Shown here one piece after another: positions 11,770 to 23,362 of a DNA stretch of 64,000 bases. A program made the translations under genes and the position numbers. The DNA is from Bradysia coprophila (Eukaryota > Arthropoda > Insecta > Diptera > Sciaridae): assembly GCF_014529535.1 (NCBI RefSeq), contig NW_023503374.1:4898001-4962000 (forward strand). Reading direction: 5' to 3'. Each line of letters begins with the position of its first letter. Position 1 is the stretch's first letter. The notes under the pieces are model-generated. The model did not search any database and had not been told where the DNA came from. It saw nothing but the letters and a program-made list of their open reading frames with translations.

Positions 11770-12433
11770 TTGGAAATAGAAAATTCCTTCACTTTGACTT
11801 TGAAGATATTTGGCGGTCAACGTTCTAGAATGGAACGTTTTATTGTTGAACAATTAGTGTGGAATTCGTGAAATTTTGAATGGCATGAACTGTGCTTTTG
11901 CACAACTTGAAATTTTGTGATTTATAATTATCGTCCTTAATGTACGTCAATCTCTCTGATTTTTTTTTTTTTTGAAGATATTTGTGATTGAATCTGTTCA
12001 ACGGGTCGTTAATAAATTATGTTTTTCAAGAAACATGTCTTTTTTCCAGCCACATCAACCTATTATTCTAACTCAGTCAGAGAACTAAGACAAAAGTTGT
12101 AATTATTGTCGTCCAAGTTGAAGGATAGAGGAACTATACGTGGGAATTGACTGAAAAGTTATCTCTCACACACATTCCACTGACAAAATATGTCACCTTT
12201 CCTCGTTGTCTAATAAGCCAACATTTCTAAGCGTATGGTCTCTTCTAAGAAACTGTTATCAAGTCTGAGCTCTCATTCTTTGACCTGACTGACCTGACCT
12301 GACCGGACATTTGGCAATATAAAAAGTCCCACATGACTTTAGAATCGCTTAAATATTACCTTTCTGGTCCTGTGTGAGTATAGTTGGATTCGAGCTTCGA
12401 GCACATTGGCTAGAAAAATCGATGCGGAGACGG
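11770..12433. other. Intergenic, 3' flank of the repeat protein
   Basis: AATAAA at 12,011-12,016 is the probable poly(A) signal of the upstream gene. The short direct repeat CTGACCTGACCTGACC lies near 12,285-12,304. No gene was seen. Confidence 0.5.
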
Positions 12434-15400
12434 TATTTTTTTTTTGGCATATCTTTTAAAAAAAAAAAATTGTTTCCAAAAAATATTTTTGTTTCCAAAA
12501 AAAAGTTTTGTAAGTATATAAAGAATTTTGGTTTTCAAAAAAAAGTTTTGATTAAGTTTGGTTGAAGAAAAAGTAACTAAAAAATACTTGTTTTTTCTAC
12601 ATATGAGAAAATATGGTAATAATTGATTGCAAAGAGAAATTTAGAAATGAAAACTAAAAGAAAATTGAGAAAATAGATAAAAGTGAATAAATGAAAGGGA
12701 ATATTTTTAAGGGAAAGGATTGGTCTGAGCAATGGATCGGTGGTTGGATGTAATATTTTTTGTTTTTTTTTTGTTTTTTGTGTAAAATTGATTTCTAAAA
12801 TTGAAAAGGAAATAATTTCCGTATAACAAGTAAAAGAAAATTGAGAATGCAGATAATAGCTATTTTGCTAACATGTGCCTAAATGGAAATTTTGCGCAAT
12901 AGATGTGACGATTGTCAATCCGAGGCGAAGCCGAGGTTGACAACACATCGTATGCGCAAAATTCCAGTTTAGGCACAAGTTAGCAACAAGATTTTATGTA
13001 CTGTAGCAATTTTACACTTCATCGAATGCATATTTACGCACGCAAAATGAACATATGCGCACTACAGTGCATAAAAGTGATTAGATGCAAGGAAAAAATC
13101 ATTTTCATAAATAACCTCCATACAAACTGCACAAACACTCTACGGGGAATAATGATCGAGATGTCCGTCAGCGTTTTTTGTATTTCATGCGTCAGGGACC
13201 ACTGTCGTTTTTTAACGCGCGTAAAATTTGAATGAGTTGAGTTACATTTAATTTGCATTTCATTAAATCTGCGTTTCACTTTCACAATCAGTTCTGAAAA
13301 TGAGTTTTCATAGTTCAAACGCTGTAACATGAACTTTTTCAACAAAGGCAACACATCAGTGAAAAAGTTCGGGTTATTGAAAACGGGACACGGACAAATA
13401 TTGCGAAAAATATGTTGGTGATGTTATTAATTGACATTCTTAGTCCTGTAAACTGAACGATTCATAAAAAAAAACTTCATTCAGTGTACTGGGATGAGAT
13501 TTGCAGTGGATGTCGGTCATGTACAAAATAATTTACCCTTCTTTCCTACGCGCGATCTTTGTAAAAGCCTTTTTAAAATTGTTACATCTTACTATTTCGC
13601 TGGTCGCTGGAAATTTTCTTACATACATATATGTTTGATGATCGTAGACCGGATTCGTCAGAGCTAAAGTTTATTGTCAAATCCTCATTCCTCAGTGAAG
13701 CTACAACAGCCAAGAGGTTTCATTCCAATTTTTATAAACTGAAAATTTTCGATTACATCACAGAACAAAAGAAGTAAATGCAAACACATATTTACTCGCC
13801 GACCCAACATTGTCCAAGAATAACGTTACAAATTTTATCAAAACAACAATTTCATGTTACAAACGAAAATAAATTTTGTCAGTTCAAATTTTACGCAAGT
13901 ATTGGTTCTTTTAAGATAGCATAACGCAATGCAACGGACATCTCGATCATTATTCCCCGTAGAGTGTGTGTGTGCAGTTTGTATGGAGGTTATTTACATT
14001 TTCAGTTGAACCATCGAACTTTTATTGTCCAATTTGTTTTTATGTATATTTGCCGTCTATAATTTGGTTTTGTAAATTTAATTTTTATGAAAAACAAATG
14101 ACACAGACTAATGCTTAGACGATGCGAGAGAGAAAAAAATTAACTCCTAAGTTACCGACACCGTTCCGGCGCCCGGCTCGCATTGCGGCCCTCCGCTTCG
14201 CTCCGGGGCAATGGGCCGGATCGCTCGGCGTGTTAAAACACTTTTTATGTGCAATAAAAATTGGTATTCATTTCGTAAAAAGACTTTCACTTTCACTTTA
14301 CTCTCTCAATCTGTTGTTTTCTGATTTTGATTTGAAGTTGTAGTTGTACCTTCGAACTTTTATTGGAAAAAATCGCCAGTGGAGCACAGTGAAATATAAC
14401 CACGAACACTTTTTGGGAAAAGTTGCTTTTTGGAGAGTGCAAATATATTCTCTTCACTGGCGATTTTTTCCAATAAAAGTTCGAAGGTACAACTACAACT
14501 TCAAATCAAAATCAGAAAACAACAGATTGAGAGAGTAAAGTGAAATCATGGAATTTTTTTTTTATAAATTTGCAATTTGAAGATTATCTATCTAGAAGTT
14601 CGAAAGTTCAACTCAAGCCGTTTTGTTGGTTCCTATGGAATTCATCCTTTTACGAAAACGTAAAGGAGTTTAGTTCTTCTTTTTACGAAATGAATACCAA
14701 TTTTTATTGCACATAAAAAGTGTTTTAACACGCCGAGCGATCCGGCCCATTGCCCCGGAGCGAAGCGGAGGGCCGCAATGCGAGCCGGGCGCCGGAACGG
14801 TGTCGGTAACTTAGGAGTTAATTTTTTTTTCTCTCGCCTCGTCCAATAATTAGCCTGTGTAATTTGTTTTTCATAAAAATTAAATTTACAAAACCAAATT
14901 ATAGACGGCAAATATACATAAAACAAATTGGACAATAAAAGTTCGATGGTTCAACTGAAAATGATTTTTTCCTTGCATCTAATCACTTTTATGTGCATTC
15001 TCAATTTTCTTTTACTTGCTATACGGAAATTATTTCCTTTTCAATTTTAGAAATCAATTTTACACAAAAAAACAAAAAAAAATATTACATCCAACCACCG
15101 ATCCATTGATTAGTTTCAATAACATTATCATCCACAAACTTATAGTTTTTGCGCAGTCATAGGTAATAATGTAGAAAACAACAAATCAAGAGAGCAATAT
15201 TTAAAAAGAAACTCAGCCCAATCCTTTCCCTTAAAAATATTCCCTTTCATTTATTCACTTTTATCTTTTCTCAATTTTCTTTTACGTTTTCATTTCTAAA
15301 TTAATTTCTCTTTGCAATCAATTATTACCATATTTTCTCATATGTAGAAAAAACAAGTATTTTTTAGTTACTTTTTCTTCAACCAAACTCCTTATATACT

Positions 15401-15493
15401 TAATCAAAACTTTTTTTTGAAAACCAAAATTCTTTATATACTTACAAAACTTTTTTTTGGAAAGATATGCTAAAAGATATGCCAAAAAAAAAT
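12434..15493. mobile_element. 3-kb nested foldback structure
   Basis: The outer arms (about 12,434-12,850 and 15,000-15,493) are near-exact inverted copies, for example GAAGAAAAAGTAAC at 12,565 and GTTACTTTTTCTTC at 15,367. Inside them, a second pair covers 13,110-13,170 with 13,940-14,000, and a third covers 14,000-14,283 with 14,681-14,965. The third pair includes a GC-rich core near 14,155-14,240. A fourth pair covers 14,297-14,390 with 14,455-14,545. The right outer arm has an insertion at about 15,109-15,210, and the left arm has a hairpin insertion at about 12,860-12,990. No transposase frame is present. The peptide shared by open frames at 14,122 and 14,935 is simply the inverted duplicate. 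Best read as foldback elements inserted into one another. Confidence 0.8.
12864..12990. mobile_element. Small hairpin insertion with AT-rich loop
   Basis: The left end GCTAACATGTGCCTAAA and the right end TTTAGGCACAAGTTAGC are inverted copies. Inside are a second pair, TTTTGCGCA and TGCGCAAAA, and a third, GGCGAAGCC. The hairpin interrupts the left arm of the larger foldback, so it inserted later. Confidence 0.65.
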
Positions 15494-16702
15494 AATGTGA
15501 TGCGAAGTATGATTTGATTGACGATGGATTTTGACCAACATAAAACGAATGAAGCGGTGCTGTTAAATGAATTCAAGACGAATATGTGTCGATTAATATG
15601 GAGTTCCATCAGCACTATTTTATGAAGTGATTGCGAAGATTTAGCCTCTGAAACTCAAGCCTACACCGATTTCTGTAAAGAGCCGGCGAAAGCGCTCGAA
15701 AAATCAAAAAGGCAGCTTTACAACCAATCATTTTGAAACAGAGTCCAGTCTCCAAACAAAATTAGTGGAAACAAAAATAAGTTGGACACTCCAAGGTGGG
15801 GGAATGGCCGAAAAAAAAAACGATACGAAATGATGTCGGTTGAGGAAATCTTTTATGGTTGGTATTAATTAATTATTAATTAATAATTATGGTTACGAAT
15901 TAATTTGTAACAAGGGAGGGACTGAGGTTATTATCATCGAACTATATTATGAACAAATTAAATTCTTAACAGCTGAAACTGTCGGAATAGCAACAACAAT
16001 CTAAACATAAATGTTGTAGTTAGTCGGACTGTACACCAGGTAAGGGTCAGTTCTTTGTGTGTTTGCCCATTTTTTACACATATCTTCTTCGCCTACCGTA
16101 ATCTAGGAGGCATAGCGAATGGAATACATCGCTCGCTGGGTATAGTGAAGTCAGAGTCGGAGTGTACACCAAGATGTCCTGCCCTATTTTCTCGAAAGAA
16201 ACTAAAACAATCAAGGGCAATTTGTGGAGCTTTTATATTCGAATACAATCAAACGTGTCTAGCACTTAAATTCCATTCAACATTCCGGTTATAAAGAAGA
16301 TGAAATAGACGAAGAACGCAATTCTATTAATAAATAGATTTACTGATTCCCATGAAACATCTTCCTTCTCGAGATGGTTGTAATTCTGAAAGAAAATAGA
16401 GAAAAATGGAGTAGAGTAATAGCTGTTTTACAAGTGCATTCTGTGGCTTCGACTATAAATCTGTTTTATAACTAAAGCACTCTCTGAATATTACTAATCG
16501 TTCTACGGATTACGAAGATAGTGACCACGTTAGTTTCTGTAGGTACTATATTTAGTACACTTGGAGAATCCGACCAGTATAGAAATTTACCGGTAAACGT
16601 TACAATTACCGCTCAATTGTTTACCGGTTGGATTCACTAAGTACATTAGAATAGTCTTAGAAACTAACAAGATCTTATCTCGGATTAGTTTCCGAGAAGT
16701 AA
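15494..16702. other. Intergenic, one possible small exon
   Basis: A plus-strand frame at about 16,108-16,294 after an AG acceptor near 16,106 reads a cysteine-bearing peptide including SECTPRCPALFSRKK and ICGAFIFEYNQTCLALKF. The Cys spacing is faintly like a PAN/Apple domain. I found no partner exons, so it is not called as a gene. The palindromic TAATTAATTATTAATTAAT run at about 15,868 is simple sequence. Confidence 0.35.
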
Positions 16703-19700
16703 TTATTCAATTCCCCATTCCTCCTGCTTCAGAATGTATGCAGAAAATGTTGTAAGCACATGCTCCTTGAAATGATGTATGTTATTTAACTCACAGTAAG
16801 GCGCAAACTGAACATTGAATAAAAAACCACATCTTACATTGGGTATGTCCAGTCCAATGAGCATACGTAGCCATGTAAACTGCATGCATCTGGCCAGCCA
16901 ATCGAAAGGTCGAATCTTTGATGTGGATCTTTCCACCCAGCAAGTTACAATGAACAACAGAAATGCTATCCAAGATAGGTACAGCGATATTTCGTAGTAT
17001 TTTACTGGAAAAATTGGAAGCAGTTACGTTACTATGTTCTAAATATTTTTTCACAAGCAGATGAGTGACGGAACCATTCACAAAGGTACGACACAATAGC
17101 AATAGGCACATCAAAACTACTGATAATTCTTAGGTCGTATCGATTGAAGTAACAGATTAGATCATTACACTTTTGTGATATTGCTTGTACTGTCTGTGAA
17201 AGGTGGTCGATCATCCAACTATAGAGATTTCCCGCAACTCCCACTGAACAGTGTGAAGGTAATAATTATTCATAACATCGCGTGCAAATTGCTTTATTAG
17301 ATGGCCACAGGCACAGCAGAGTAAAGTTAACCAGGCAGGAGTGGACGTTTGACAAGAGACCTGAACAATCTAGTAGCCCTATATTTTTTGCGAATAAAAT
17401 TTTTCAATTTATGTCAGTGTTCATTTGAGTTCATTTTCATCCAGTGTATTAGGTCCCTTATTTGACGTTTCGAAAATGAACCGCTCCTGCCTGGTTTATT
17501 TTACTCTGCCGTGCCACAGGCCAATTTAAACTTCGTGTGCCTAATAAAGCACCTTGTACCGAGTTTCGTTCAGCGTTTTATCCAACAGATGCATTTAAAG
17601 CAGGGACTATTTTGAGAAATCGAGTTTCTCAAAATTTCTCAAATATTTCTCAAAAAATTTCTCACAAATTTCTCAAATTTCTCTAAATTCTCAAATTTCT
17701 CAAAAATATAAAAAATTTCTCAAAGATTTCTCAAGAATTTCTCAAATTTCTCAAAATTTCTCAAAAATAGTCCCTGATTTAAAGTGTGATGATTTTACAC
17801 ATACATATACGTGGAACATAAGACTTTGGTGCATAATCCATACTGACTGCGCACATAACAGCCAAAATGAACATTCCGGTAAGGTTTAAGCTTGCTCTCA
17901 CGAAACGTTTCGTCCAAAATGACAACAGTATGAATGTGAAGGAAGCTGTGGTTGAAAAAAAAATGTTTAAAAATTCTCGTTCGAGGGAACAATATTTTCT
18001 TTTGAATAAAAACCTAGCAAAGGACCGCAAAAAACTTTGCTGTAAAATAATGTGCTTCGCTTCAAACGTAAACGGTACACAATCTCGATCGGATATTGGC
18101 CTTGTTCCGAGTGTACATTCTTTAAGTGCCATTCGCTCTGATCGTAGTTGTCGCTTCGAATCTGAAGCAATATTTTTTTCCAACATTACTTAATCCCATA
18201 CAACTCCCGGCAAGTTGGATACCTTGAAAAAACTGTCCTCAGCTGGAAAAAGGGTAATATTTTCGTCAGTCACCCCCAACTGTATATCACACGTAACTTC
18301 GTCCCTGGGCCAATTGTGTTCATTCGAAATGTCCGAACACATTGTATTCATCGACACGTACGTCGATTCAGCATAGATATCACCTTCGTAGTGGACTCTA
18401 ATTTTAAAGTCTGTGTGCAAACCTTGGCTGAAGGAAGAATCCCTTGCACTAGGAATCGAGTAATATGCTTAACAGTGAATTGATTATAGTCGCACACAAC
18501 TACTTACTTATATAACAGTATGGGAGGGACACGTAGTCCGTGCCTGTAAAATTTGAGTCTGAGTTAAGTCCTTACCATTGGACGAATTTTTGCTAATTTA
18601 CCAACTTCCCAAGCTTCTGATAACTAAATATTCCAAATTGTCATAGTCTTTGGGATCCCATAGTTTTTCATTGTAACTCCACTCCTAGAAACATGAGTGG
18701 AAATCGAACAACAACACAAAAATGAAACACTTATCCCAACCAACCAAATCAAATTTTCCTTTCGTCGATAGGGCACCATCCTTTGCATGGAATGCTATTT
18801 GACGCAACTGAAACTGTACGGATATGTTCTTCGCATTTCCGTCGTTGAAAACATCATTCGAGAACAGATTCATCGCCAGTTTGGTATGAGGGGAAAAATC
18901 ACGTCCTTTTGTTTCATCTAATTCATCGGTGTTGGCGACTAGTAGGAATGAAATTTTACAGGTCAGTGTGGGCTGCAGATGTTATTGAACGATTATACTA
19001 TCCACACATACAGTCAGGTGTTTGACAGTCGTAAAAAAATTTAGTTTCAGCAGTCCCCCAAGAGCAGAACGCAATATACTTGATGGGCAATGGATTTTTG
19101 TCGGTCAGATTTAGCAGCGGCAACGACTCTCCAACCACTCCAATCTCAATCGATCCATCTGAATTTATAAACGAATCTAAATCGATTGCACTCTTAAAAT
19201 ACCAAAAGGCACTCACTCATTGCAATCTTAATGGAAATCGGAATCGGATTCAGCGACGACAATAGGTTCTTCCGGCGAATCGATTGTAAGGCTTGGGTTT
19301 TCCGTTTTCGTCGTATTTCCGAAAATGTATTTGCACCTCCGCCCAATACGATTTCATAAACTGGATCCATGGTGGATGGAGCCTCTTCAGTTGATAAAAG
19401 GATGTGAGCATCTTTGGGTCCCATTACGTATAGTTTCAAGTTAACGATATTGCCATCGGCACCATGGTTGTTCACATCGTCAATTTTGAAGTATTTCTGA
19501 TAGCCATAGCCCGACGTAGCATCATATTCTTGGCACCTATCCAAGTCTTTGACGGTGAGAATTAAATGAGGAAATTATTACTGTGCATTGAAAATCTAAT
19601 TACCATAGAACTCGGGGTCGGACTAGATATCAAAGGCGTATATGGCATCAATATAATGGAATTTTAAATTAAAAACTGGAAGGCGCAATCGGGCTGGCCC

Positions 19701-21213
19701 GATTTCACCATATAACCAATCTATTAGTAATCTATAGATAAGATTAGATATGGAGAGTGTTTCGTGGTATCGAGAGTGTACGTGAAGCTGAATCAACAAT
19801 TTAGAAATGAATAGAAAAAAACCACCGGAAATGTAATGTAATGCCTGCTAGTTCTCTTCGGAAATTCCAATGACTATCAAGATGACTATTTTACGTCTAG
19901 ATACCTATTGAAGAAGTTGGGTTTTCTTTTTCGCTAAGAATTTATTTAACTTTTTAAGAAACATCAGCACATCGCCACAAAATCTGTTTGATACAACGTC
20001 TATTACTTCAATATATTTATTATAAATTCTTGCAGAATAATAGAATTTGAGCCAAAGCTGATTTTTGTTATCGCTATGGATAACAGATAAGTAATCATTT
20101 TTATAAGGTTAAATAGTTCGAGTTATTGTCTCTTCTAAGATGATTGAAAGAAGCATAGCACTCATTGTTCCTTTCCAGACTGGAGAACCGCCAAATTTCA
20201 GCCGCCGAAAAACGACCCGCCGCCGCCGCGGGAGATTTTGGTCGGCTAATTGCAGCTAGCCGACGTAAGCCGCCGTAAGCCGCCGCCAGAGGCTAGGTCG
20301 GCTAACTCGGCGGCTCGTGCATATTTTATCCATAAAAGACAAAAAGATGACACAAACCAACAAAATTAAATTAATTTTTTGGGACAATACCGTTACTTGA
20401 GAATACACCCGTACTTTTAATGTACCTTGCGATGCCTATCTTTAAGATATTTTCTACTTTGATTTTCGTATTTTTTTTATTTTTTCTTCAAAACGACATT
20501 CCAAGCAAATTGAGAAATTTAAGAAAATTTTCAAGAATTTGTAGAAAATCTTGTCTATGGACATGGTCATTTGTTTGTGAAAATCCCAAATTTTATGAAA
20601 ATCGTAACAGATGTGAAATTTCATGAAAAGCGCAAAAATTCGTTAAAACCGCGAAAACTTGTGAACAGAGCGAAAATTCGTAAAAAGCTAGAAAATTCGT
20701 AAAAAATCGCAAAAATTCGTGAAAATTACAAAAATTTGACATCCAGCCGCCGCCAGCCGACCTTTTTGGTCGGCGGCTAGGCCCAGTCGCCGCCTGAACT
20801 TTTTTAACAGCTAAGCCGTACTTAGCCGCCGCCGCCTGCGTTTTTTTTGGATGGCTAGATGCCGCCGGCGTTTATTTTTCGGCTCTCCACTCTGGTTCAC
20901 GCTAGGAGCAGAGCAGACTTGTAAAAGTCAAATTAATGGAACGTTACATCCACATCCACTGCTAACGAAGCGCTACAAAAAATCACTTTTGAAGGGGAAG
21001 CAAACGCTATAACATAGTCTCCGTCACAGTTGATTAATGTAAGTATGAGAATAATTGTAGCACCTTTGCTACCGACGCGACACTCTTATAACGGTCTAAA
21101 CTGCCGGATGGATGTACATGAACAATATAAATACCTTTCAATGACACATTATAATAAACGCAATTTACCGCACCAACTAAGACACAATTAATTAAAATAA
21201 ATGTTTGAAACAT
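16703..21213 (-). CDS. FAMeT-domain / Cys-loop receptor-like fusion protein, multi-exon
   Basis: Exon 1 (21,135-21,213) encodes a signal peptide (MFQTFILINCVLVGAVNCVY). Exon 2 starts at 19,546 and begins a farnesoic-acid-O-methyltransferase-like (Methyltransf_FA) domain: GYGYQKYFKID, then DAHILLSTEE, then YEIVLGGGANTFSEIRR. Its second half (about 19,012-19,210) has FWYFKS, DGSIEIGVVGE and NPLPIKYIAFCSWG. The next exon starts at 18,938 and gives a Cys-loop ligand-binding beginning (HTKLAMNLFSNDV, ISVQFQLRQIAF), followed by WSYNEKLWDP and, at 18,190-18,420, CSDISNEHNWPRDEVTC. That Cys loop has 15 residues between cysteines rather than 13. EWHLKNV and IVYRLRLKR lead into transmembrane segments (SFTFILLSFW, ASLNLTGMFILAVM, LVLMCLLLLC). 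Several boundaries near 18,430-18,620 and the last exon before 16,840 are unresolved. Probably a secreted/membrane sensor; function unknown. Confidence 0.6.
17312..17513 (+). mobile_element. 202-bp MITE with 7-bp target duplication (copy 1)
   Basis: The terminal inverted repeats begin CACAGCAGAGTAAA on the left and read CACGGCAGAGTAAA from the right. The site is duplicated: CCACAGG lies at 17,305-17,311 and 17,514-17,520. A second copy of the same length and orientation lies at 48,123-48,324. This copy lies inside an intron of the FAMeT/Cys-loop gene, between the exons for the second and third transmembrane segments. Confidence 0.92.
17612..17775. repeat. TTTCTCAAA simple tandem repeat
   Basis: An irregular tandem array of a 9-10-bp unit (TTTCTCAAA, TTTCTCAAAA) runs for about 160 bp. 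It lies inside the same intron as the MITE at 17,312. Confidence 0.9.
19560..21134. other. Large first intron of the FAMeT/Cys-loop gene, hosting a GC-rich MITE
   Basis: If exon 1 (21,135-21,213) joins exon 2 (from 19,546), this 1.6-kb stretch is intronic. The splice phases agree (phase 1 at both ends). It contains a GC-rich inverted-repeat element at 20,175-20,895 and otherwise AT-rich sequence with no recognised coding region. Confidence 0.5.
20175..20895. mobile_element. MITE with CCAGAxTGGAGAxCCG ends and GCCGCC-rich arms
   Basis: The left end CCAGACTGGAGAACCG matches the inverted right end CCAGAGTGGAGAGCCG. The arms carry GCCGCCGCC runs and a repeated GGTCGGCTAA/GGTCGGCGGCTAG motif, while the middle is AT-rich with repeats of AAAAATTCGT. 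It is about 720 bp with no coding capacity. The CAGA-type ends suggest hAT, but I could not see the 8-bp duplication expected for that superfamily. Confidence 0.75.
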
Positions 21214-21229
21214 CACTTCAGTCACTTGA

Positions 21230-22925
21230 TAACGTTTTCGTGGATGCTGTATTACTGCAGTAAAGTGTAAATTCTACAAGAGTTTCAACGTATATCTTTG
21301 CGACTTCCGGTTTAGAGCGATAAGTGTTTGTATAAAGGAACATTCTGAAGGTTTAAAGACTTTCGAATGTAATTTGTTTTACCGGAATAGTTTTATACGA
21401 ACAAAGAAAAAAAAAATTGAGTGCGAAAGTCATTCCGTCCCGTTCTGGATAGAATTTACACCATTCCTCGCCGTTGACGAAAAAAAAACTCCAGACACCA
21501 CTTAACTTAACGCTGTTTCATATAGCGAGCTAGACAATTAGACATACAAGTGAAAACAAATGAAGTAATAGTATATCAGTCAAAAAAAAACCTTAAATGG
21601 TAAATGTGACGCAGGTCCTTTATCTTACTTACAAAATAGCTGATATCGCTGAGGGTGACGCATTGTGCGCCGTACTCAAAAGTTTTATCAACAAAAAATT
21701 AACTTACAAAATTTGAGAAAGAAAATTTTACAAAAAATAAATTTGCGTCACAGGTTTTTCAGTTTCCTTCAGGAATGTAAGGATCGACTGAAAACAGTTG
21801 GTTCAACGGATCCTGTTCGTGCCTATCGTTTGTGAAGAAATATATTTATAATCACTAGGGTCGGTCGATTTTCGAATATTTTCCATCCGAGCTTCTGGAC
21901 CTAGCTGATCCGACTCAGCGAAGTCTAAAGAAAATTTTAAGATCAAAAAAATTATTTTCAAAAATGTTTATGCTTTGCCCAAGACGATTTTTTGAAAATC
22001 TTCTAGTTTTTCGAGGTATCGACACTCCAAAGGCTTTCTTGTCTATGCCAAAAAGTTAATTGTTGGTAAAACGGTCTTAGTTTTAAGTACAGGGTCTACT
22101 CTAATAAACAAACCCAAAAGACACATTATTTTTTGTGAGGAAAATACTTTTTCCGGGTAAAAAGTTTCGCAGGTTTCCGATATTTTTATTTGAGAGAAGT
22201 TTCTTTTGCAGATTTTTCCACAAAATGAGTTTAAATTTTGTCGCACAATAGCTTATTTTAAAGCTACGTTGAAAAGGAACCAAGACGTAAAACAATTTTG
22301 AGAAAAGTTTTAAATGCGGTCGAGTGATCGCCATGAGAGTGACTAAAAATTAGCCATTTTCGGCCTATTAGGAAGAATTATATTCGTGAAAAAGCTCAGT
22401 TCTCAACTGTTTTTGGTTGGAAATGTGTCATTAACGGCCAAAAACAATATTCATAATGAAAAACATGATTTATTATTTGTTTAGGGAAGATCACTTTTCC
22501 ATGTATGGCTTTGCCTTTAAACGAAAACGTGGCAGGTCATCGAAAGCAAGAAAAACCCTTGTGGTTCAATGATTTGTCTTTTGTTTGTTTGGAATAAAAA
22601 AAAAAAATTGTTTTCATTGGTGAGTCAATGAGGTACAGGAGAAACGCATCTAAAACGTTTATGAAAGGTGAGAATGAAATAATGCAGACAGTCTTTGAAA
22701 CTTAGTAACAATATTCATAGGTCGAATAAGTGCTACAAAATATTATTGACCGATAGAAGAAAGTCTATTGAGCGATAGATAAAACGGATTGAAGATAGAA
22801 AATAATAATTTACCGATAGAAGAATGTCAATGATCGATAAAAGATAACAAACAAACGAATTTATCGGTACTTTTGAATATTTTTATCGGTAGTCAGGAAC
22901 TCGCTAACGGTAGTTTATAATTTTT
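21230..22925. other. Intergenic with diverged repeats
   Basis: Positions 21,595-21,770 contain a GTGACGCA-bearing segment that recurs in inverted orientation at about 46,840-47,100 and, in the same orientation, at about 53,020-53,190. Positions 22,745-22,915 are a degenerate CGATAGA/TATCGGTA tract. No gene was seen; open frames here are AT-rich noise. Confidence 0.6.
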
Positions 22926-22927
22926 TC

Positions 22928-23095
22928 ATGTGTCGGGGCCGAAAATGAGGGAGTTTCGATATTTTTCTCAGGTTTTCGACCCCTTACATGAAAATTTTTT
23001 TGAGTATCTATTTTGGACGATTGATTTTAGGCACTTTCGCATGTACAACAAGCGAAATTGCCTAAAAACAATCGTCCAAAACAGATACACAAATA
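22928..23095. repeat. Dispersed inverted-repeat module, also in the 8.5-10.2 kb element
   Basis: The segment starting GTGTCGGGGCCGAAAATGAG and the facing half ending in ACAATCGTCCAAAACAGATA match the inverted complement of 9,890-10,025. The copy here carries its own inner inverted repeat (TTTTGGACGATTG... and CAATCGTCCAAAA). Confidence 0.8.
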
Positions 23096-23362
23096 ACTAT
23101 TCTATCGGTACCTTTTTTATCGGTAATTTATTGTTCTTTATCGGTAAAGTTGAATTTTTTCATCGGTCGAATATGATATCCCGCTGTTTTTCAGCAGTGG
23201 TACCACTCGTGCATACAAAACTGCAACGTCTTTATGCGGTTCGACCGGTTCAAACTACACCGCGCGCACGTCGAATGTGACGGATAATTTATTATCATAA
23301 TTGACGCTATTAAGCCGCACGATTGGACAAATTAAATCAATTCTCTGAGTAAATATTTGAAT

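Noticed and set aside
14122-14935. Shared peptide LTPKLPTPFRRPARIAALRF in two opposite frames
   Set aside because: It comes from the inverted duplication of a GC-rich segment; there is no family match and no independent evidence of coding.
16108-16294. Cysteine-bearing frame resembling a PAN/Apple domain
   Set aside because: Only one candidate exon with no partner exons, and the similarity is faint. It is mentioned in the region note only.
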